This document shows, piece after piece, positions 17,393 through 21,760 of a stretch of DNA of 21,760 nucleotides. The notes below the pieces were generated by a model. The model was not told where the DNA came from. It searched no databases and saw only the letters and a list, made by a program, of their open reading frames with translations. The DNA is from Mediterranea massiliensis (GTDB lineage Bacteria > Bacteroidota > Bacteroidia > Bacteroidales > Bacteroidaceae), in contig CATXSD010000040.1 in assembly GCA_958402075.1 (NCBI GenBank), forward strand, positions 1-21,760, in the 5' to 3' direction. The position numbers and the translations under genes are program-made. The stretch's first letter is position 1. Every line of letters begins with the position of its first letter.

Positions 17393-17431
17393 AAAGTTCC
17401 TAAGAGTCCGGTGATTCTTAGGAACTTTTTT
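17393..17431 (+). terminator. Strong intrinsic terminator inside the PUL operon
   Basis: A perfect 13-bp stem (AAAGTTCCTAAGA at 17393-17405 paired with TCTTAGGAACTTT at 17416-17428) has a 10-base loop and ends in six T (17426-17431). It lies after susD and 28 bp before the lyase ATG. No promoter is apparent in the short space after it, so enzyme expression probably depends on readthrough and is set below that of susCD. Confidence 0.85.
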
Positions 17432-17459
17432 CATTTATCACCCACAAAACATACATATC

Positions 17460-19361
17460 ATGAAAAGACACTTCATGCTATCAGTACTATTGCTCTGTGC
17501 AAACATAGTCTTTGGTTATACAGAGAGAAATCTGCTACAAAAACAGGCAGACATAAACAAGCTGAAAGAAATATTAATCCCCAACCAGCAGTGGGTCTCC
17601 TACCCCGACTACAAAGACAGGGACGGATGGAACAATTTCTTTGGAACCTATAAGGACAACTACATCCGACAGGGAGAGAAGCTGCTCGACTATTCTTGGA
17701 AGATTGTAAAAGCTACCGATTATCTGGAATTTGAACGCAGCGGAAATCGGAACATCATGGAATCTCCTTTCGATGCCAACAACCGAGCCATCACCCAACT
17801 GTTGCTGGCAGAACTGGCAGAAGGCAAAGGGCGCTTCATAGACCAGTTGGTCAATGGAGTGTATCAAGCCTGCGAAATGACATCCTGGGCTTTGTCTGCC
17901 CATCTCATCGTACAGCCTAACCACCGATCATTGCCCACCTACGACTATCCCGTCATCGACCTCGTATCAGGCGACTTGGGAGGTATCCTCGCATGGAGCC
18001 ATTATTTTCTGCATGAGGAATTCGACAAAGTTGCACCCGAAATATCCCGACGCCTCCGCCATGAATTGGAAGAACGCATCTTGAAACCATACATAACCAA
18101 TGACTCTTTCTGGTGGATGGGACGTAATTATAACGGCTGTATGCTCAACAACTGGAATCCATGGTGCAACAGCAATGTCCTGATGTGCTTCCTTTTAATG
18201 GAAAACAATCCCGACCGATTGGCCGAAGCCGTATACCTGACCATGGAATCAGTGGACCGATACCTGAACTATATCAAGGCCGACGGCGGATGTGAAGAAG
18301 GTCCTTCCTACTGGGGACATGCAGCCGGAAAGACGCTGGACTATCTGGAACTCTTATACAATGCAACCGGCGGTAAAATCAATCTGTTCAACGAACCCAT
18401 GATTCGCAACATGGGAGAATATATTTCCCGTTCATACGTAGGAAACGGATGGGTTGTCAACTTTGCCGATGCCTCAGCCAAGGGAGAAGGCAATGCAGCA
18501 TTGATCTACCGTTTCGGCAAAGCGGTCAACAGCGAAGAGTTAAAGGGATTTGCCGCATTGATGTACAAGCCTGGCCCACCCTCCAATGGACGCGACTTCT
18601 TCCGTACACTTACGGCCATCTCTGTCGACAAGGAACTTCGGCAGACCGCTCCAAAGCATGAGATTCCTTCCTTTACCTGGTATCCCGAGACCGAATTTGC
18701 CTATTATTCTACCGACAAGGGGCTCTTCCTGGCTGCCAAAGGAGGTTACAACGACGAAAGCCACAACCATAACGATGTGGGAACCTTCTCACTTTGGATC
18801 AGACAGACCCCTATCCTGATTGATGCCGGCGTAGGGACCTACACCCGTCAGACCTTCAGCAGCGAACGATACAGCATCTGGACCATGCAAAGCAACTATC
18901 ACAACCTGCCTATGATAAACGGCATACCCGAAAAGTACGGGAAAAAATACAAGGCTACGGAAGTGAAAGCTACCCACAACCGCTTTGAAGCAAATATCGC
19001 GACAGCCTATCCGAAAGAAGCCAAAGTAAAAAGATGGATCAGGTCCTATCAGGTCAAAGAGAAACAGGTAAAACTATCCGATGAGTTTGAATTGGAAGAA
19101 AGCCTTGCTCCAAATGTCATCAACTTTCTGACCTGGGGTACCATCAACCAGAATAAACCCGGGAAAATAATACTGCAAGCAGATGACATCCAAGCAGAAC
19201 TGACTTACGACCCCGATTTATTCGAACCGACAGTAGACACTATCCAGTTGACCGATCGGCGTCTGTCCAATGTCTGGGGCAAACAAATATACCGTTTGTC
19301 GTTCAAAGCCACCAAGACAGCTCTTAAAGGTTCCTATTCATTCACCATAAAAAGTTTGTAA
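17460..19361 (+). CDS. Heparinase II/III-type polysaccharide lyase
   Basis: A 633-residue predicted periplasmic enzyme. A signal peptide (~1-19) lacks a clear lipobox. The N-terminal half fits the alpha/alpha toroid and the C-terminal half the beta-sandwich of heparinase II/III proteins. Likely active-site elements of this fold are NNW (230-232), Tyr284 in EEGPSYWGHA, and His435/His437 in ESHNHNDVG, followed by the conserved NYHNLPMINGIP (His481). Such enzymes cut at a uronic acid by beta-elimination, leaving a 4,5-unsaturated uronate. Several CAZy families share the fold (PL12, PL15, PL17, PL21, PL33 and others) and I cannot pick one. GH88 3 bp downstream favours a product with unsaturated glucuronate or a related uronate. 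Substrate candidates include heparosan, hyaluronan, unsulfated chondroitin and bacterial exopolysaccharides. Confidence 0.88.
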   Translation: MKRHFMLSVLLLCANIVFGYTERNLLQKQADINKLKEILIPNQQWVSYPDYKDRDGWNNFFGTYKDNYIRQGEKLLDYSWKIVKATDYLEFERSGNRNIMESPFDANNRAITQLLLAELAEGKGRFIDQLVNGVYQACEMTSWALSAHLIVQPNHRSLPTYDYPVIDLVSGDLGGILAWSHYFLHEEFDKVAPEISRRLRHELEERILKPYITNDSFWWMGRNYNGCMLNNWNPWCNSNVLMCFLLMENNPDRLAEAVYLTMESVDRYLNYIKADGGCEEGPSYWGHAAGKTLDYLELLYNATGGKINLFNEPMIRNMGEYISRSYVGNGWVVNFADASAKGEGNAALIYRFGKAVNSEELKGFAALMYKPGPPSNGRDFFRTLTAISVDKELRQTAPKHEIPSFTWYPETEFAYYSTDKGLFLAAKGGYNDESHNHNDVGTFSLWIRQTPILIDAGVGTYTRQTFSSERYSIWTMQSNYHNLPMINGIPEKYGKKYKATEVKATHNRFEANIATAYPKEAKVKRWIRSYQVKEKQVKLSDEFELEESLAPNVINFLTWGTINQNKPGKIILQADDIQAELTYDPDLFEPTVDTIQLTDRRLSNVWGKQIYRLSFKATKTALKGSYSFTIKSL

Positions 19362-19364
19362 TCA

Positions 19365-20609
19365 ATGAAATCGATAAGCATTATAACATCCTCCCTCTTC
19401 TTGCTGGCAACCTGTATCACCGGTTGTGCACAAAAAGCGATACAGAAAGAACCCTCATGGACGGAAAAGGCTATTCATCATGCACATGCACAGATAGGAT
19501 TGGAAACTGACACCATCGAAGCCAGTGGAAAGATACTAAATCCTGTAACTCTGACGCCGGACGGACATGTATATTATTGCGAATATTCCGACTGGAGAAG
19601 CGGTTTCTTCCCAGGCAGTATATGGTATCTATATGAACTGACCGGAGATACCACCCTGCTTCCCTTGGCGCAAAAATATACGGAAGCTCTCAGCAAGGCC
19701 CAATACCTGACGTGGCACCATGACATTGGATTCATCATCAACTGCAGCTATGGAAACGCATTGCGTCTGGCTCCCAAGAACGAATACAAGGATGTCATGA
19801 TACAGGCAGCCAATTCACTCAGCACACGTTTCCGTGAGAAAGCGCAAGTCATCCAAAGCTGGGATGTGAAAGGAAACAGCTGGCAGGCACAACGTGGCTG
19901 GGAGTGTCCGGTTATCATCGACAACATGATGAACCTGGAACTGTTGTTCAAGGCCACCCGCCTGTCGAACGACTCCACATACTACAAGATGGCCGTAGCA
20001 CATGCCGACCGTACGTTGAAGGAGCATTTCCGCCCCGACGGCAGTTGCTATCATGTGGTGGACTATTGTATAAAGGATGGGCACGTCAGACACAGACAGA
20101 CGGCACAAGGATATGCCGACAGTTCGGCTTGGTCCAGAGGACAGGCATGGGCCATCTATGGCTACACATTATGCTATCGGGAAACCCATGACAAAAAATA
20201 CCTGAAACAAGCCATAAAGACTTTCGACTTCATGAGAAATCACAAAAACATGCCTGCCGACCTGATTCCCTATTGGGACATGGATGCCCCCAACATTCCC
20301 AACGAGCCACGGGATGCATCGTCCGCTGCCATTATAGCCTCAGCCTTGTACGAGATGAGTCTGTATTCTCCGGAGCATTCCCAACTTTACAAAAATTATG
20401 CGGACAGCATTCTGATTTCACTCTCCTCGCCCGACTATACTGCACCGATAGGAACCAACGGACGTTTTGTTCTGATGCACAGTGTCGGAAGTCTTCCCCA
20501 TAACAATGAAATCGATGTACCACTCAACTACGCAGATTATTACTATCTCGAAGCGCTGAAGAGAAAGATTGATATCGAGAATCCCCATGCAAAAGCGATG
20601 GGAAATTAG
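19365..20609 (+). CDS. GH88 unsaturated glucuronyl hydrolase (lipoprotein)
   Basis: A 414-residue GH88-family enzyme with a lipoprotein signal (ITGC, Cys21), so it is membrane-anchored. The two family aspartates are visible: Asp120 in WHHDIGF and Asp186 in IIDNMMNLE, matching the pair in Bacillus UGL. SSAWSRGQAWAIYG (~233-246) is the conserved substrate-pocket stretch. The enzyme removes the 4,5-unsaturated uronate from the non-reducing end of lyase products, here those of the enzyme encoded 3 bp upstream. No sulfatase accompanies it, suggesting little or no sulfation of the substrate. Its TAG stop overlaps the stop codon of convergent cca by 3 bases, and the gene ends only 8 bp from the island boundary repeat. 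Confidence 0.93.
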   Translation: MKSISIITSSLFLLATCITGCAQKAIQKEPSWTEKAIHHAHAQIGLETDTIEASGKILNPVTLTPDGHVYYCEYSDWRSGFFPGSIWYLYELTGDTTLLPLAQKYTEALSKAQYLTWHHDIGFIINCSYGNALRLAPKNEYKDVMIQAANSLSTRFREKAQVIQSWDVKGNSWQAQRGWECPVIIDNMMNLELLFKATRLSNDSTYYKMAVAHADRTLKEHFRPDGSCYHVVDYCIKDGHVRHRQTAQGYADSSAWSRGQAWAIYGYTLCYRETHDKKYLKQAIKTFDFMRNHKNMPADLIPYWDMDAPNIPNEPRDASSAAIIASALYEMSLYSPEHSQLYKNYADSILISLSSPDYTAPIGTNGRFVLMHSVGSLPHNNEIDVPLNYADYYYLEALKRKIDIENPHAKAMGN

Positions 20610-21760
20610 TCCACCGCTTTCAACCCCATCTTTTCCGCCCGTTGGAGCATAAACCGACGGGCGGCTTCGTATTCGTTGGGGATGACGCCGTCCAGAATGG
20701 CGTCCTTGATGGCACTCTTCAAGGCTCCCACCTGCTGGCAGGGGGAAAGGCCGAACGTCTGCATGATTTCTTCCCCGCTGACGGGCGGCTGGAAATTACG
20801 GATGCGGTCGCGCTCTTCCAAGTCCTTCAGCTTCTGGCGTACCAATTGGAAATTCTCCAGAAAGCGTTTCTTGCGTTCGGAGTTTCTCGACGTGATGTCC
20901 GCTTCGCACAGGGTCATCAGGTCGTCGATGTCGTCACCGGCTTCGAACAGTAGGCGGCGAACGGCCGAATCGGTCACTTCCTCGTCGGCTATCACAATGG
21001 GACGCATGTGGAGGCTCACGAGCTTCTGCACGTATTTCATCTTCTCGTTCATGGGCAGCTTCATCTTGCGGAAGAGGTTGGGTATCATCTTCTCACCGAT
21101 GAAATTGTGATTGTGGAAAGTCCACCCGGCCCTGGGGTCCCAACGTTTCGTGACGGGTTTGGCGATGTCGTGCAGCAAGGCTGCCCAGCGCAACCACAGG
21201 TTGTCGGTCTTGCGGCTGATGTTGTCGAGCACCTCCATTGTGTGGTAAAAGTTGTCCTTGTGTGCCCGTCCGTTGCGGGTTTCCACTCCCTGAAGGGCCA
21301 CCAGTTCGGGGAAAATCAGTTCAAGCAGCCCGCACCGGTCCAGGTCAATAAAGCCCTTCGAAGGGATGGGCGCCAGCATGATTTTGTTCAGCTCGTCGGC
21401 AATGCGTTCCTTCGAGATGATGACGATGCGTTCCTTGTTGCGGCAAAGCGAATCGAACGTCTCGTCATCGATATAGAAGTTGAGCTGGGTAGCGAAACGG
21501 ATACAACGCATCATGCGCAAGGGATCGTCACTGAAGGTGATATCGGGATCGAGCGGCGTGCGGATGGTGCGTTCCTTCAGGTCGTCCATTCCTCCGAAGG
21601 GGTCGACCAGTTCGCCATAGCGGGCACTGTTGAGGCAGACGGCCAGGGCATTGATAGTAAAATCGCGCCGGTTCTGGTCGTCTTCCAGCGTACCGTCTTC
21701 CACGATGGGCTTGCGCGAATCGTGCGTGTAAGACTCCTTGCGGGCGCCCACAAACTCCCC
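20606..21760 (-). CDS. cca: CCA-adding tRNA nucleotidyltransferase with HD domain (5' end outside the window)
   Basis: The 3' 384 codons are present; the frame stays open to the window edge (GEFVGARKESY...), so the start and the catalytic GGxVRD region are missing. Visible marks are RRDFTINALAV of the poly(A)-polymerase/CCA-enzyme head, the DPLRMMRCIRFATQLNF tRNA-binding signature, and an HD domain (RWAALLHDIAKPVTKRWD). The enzyme adds or repairs the 3' CCA of tRNAs and is expected to be essential or nearly so. Its last codons (Ala-Val-Asp-stop, 20606-20617) lie outside the 77-bp repeat, on the PUL side, so the protein's C-terminus appears rebuilt by the insertion. It converges on GH88 with overlapping stop codons and no terminator between them. 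Confidence 0.93.
   Translation of the reverse strand, partial: GEFVGARKESYTHDSRKPIVEDGTLEDDQNRRDFTINALAVCLNSARYGELVDPFGGMDDLKERTIRTPLDPDITFSDDPLRMMRCIRFATQLNFYIDDETFDSLCRNKERIVIISKERIADELNKIMLAPIPSKGFIDLDRCGLLELIFPELVALQGVETRNGRAHKDNFYHTMEVLDNISRKTDNLWLRWAALLHDIAKPVTKRWDPRAGWTFHNHNFIGEKMIPNLFRKMKLPMNEKMKYVQKLVSLHMRPIVIADEEVTDSAVRRLLFEAGDDIDDLMTLCEADITSRNSERKKRFLENFQLVRQKLKDLEERDRIRNFQPPVSGEEIMQTFGLSPCQQVGALKSAIKDAILDGVIPNEYEAARRFMLQRAEKMGLKAVD
20618..20694. repeat. 77-bp direct repeat, right copy (inside cca)
   Basis: Identical at all 77 positions to 7321-7397, same orientation. It encodes the C-terminal ~25 residues of cca (DGVIPNEYEAARR through KMGLK). Together the copies bracket the whole PUL. 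Confidence 0.95.

Larger units (their letters stand above)
7321..20617 (+). other. Putative genomic island: compact uronate-polymer PUL inserted at cca
   Basis: The stretch between the two 77-bp repeats, counting one repeat copy, is 13,297 bp. It carries only HTCS, susC, susD, lyase and GH88, all on the plus strand, while every gene outside it is on the minus strand. No integrase, transposase, relaxase or inverted terminal repeat is visible, so the means of entry is unknown. Site-specific integration with later loss of the recombinase, supply of a recombinase in trans, or homologous capture are all possible. Confidence 0.65.

Noticed and set aside
7398..20605. Integrase, transposase or inverted terminal repeats inside the island
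   Set aside because: All long frames are accounted for by HTCS, susC, susD, lyase and GH88, and no terminal inverted repeats were seen next to the 77-bp copies.

Overview
The window looks like a chromosomal segment of a gut Bacteroidales (Bacteroides/Phocaeicola type). The evidence is a SusC/SusD pair, a hybrid two-component system (HTCS) regulator, a DUF5686 outer-membrane protein, the start of a Bacteroides-type myo-inositol-phosphate synthase, and several promoters of the Bacteroides form (-7 box TAnnTTTG).

Left part (1-7300), all on the minus strand. From right to left it holds a TolC-family outer-membrane efflux protein, a sigma54-dependent response regulator, its histidine kinase, a large DUF5686 outer-membrane protein, and the first 33 codons of myo-inositol-1-phosphate synthase. 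The tolC-like gene has a near-consensus -24/-12 (sigma54) promoter with a cluster of TGTCCG/CGGACA half-sites just upstream. The regulator-kinase pair has its own household promoter (TTTTG-N19-TATCTTTG) inside the tolC/regulator gap. This suggests a self-contained circuit in which the kinase and regulator are made constitutively and switch on the efflux gene.

Centre (7321-20617), all on the plus strand. This is a compact polysaccharide utilization locus (PUL): HTCS sensor/regulator, a 565-bp regulatory gap, SusC, SusD, a strong hairpin terminator, a heparinase II/III-type polysaccharide lyase and a GH88 unsaturated glucuronyl hydrolase. Lyase plus GH88 means depolymerisation of a uronic-acid polymer by beta-elimination, then removal of the unsaturated uronate. 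There is no sulfatase, so a non-sulfated or lightly sulfated substrate is the simplest reading. The regulatory gap holds a helically phased array of GAAAC-N5-GTTTC palindromes and a 21-bp-period direct repeat of TTGGACAAT just upstream of the likely susC promoter.

Right part (20606-21760), minus strand: the CCA-adding tRNA nucleotidyltransferase gene (cca), running off the window.

The most striking observation is that the last 77 bp of the cca repeat region are present twice with perfect identity, at 20618-20694 inside the intact gene and at 7321-7397 on the far side of the PUL. The distal copy is an in-frame cca tail with its own stop codon, lying directly against the tolC upstream sites. 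The PUL therefore appears to be an island inserted into the 3' end of cca, with the gene's last three codons and stop now supplied by island DNA. No integrase is visible.
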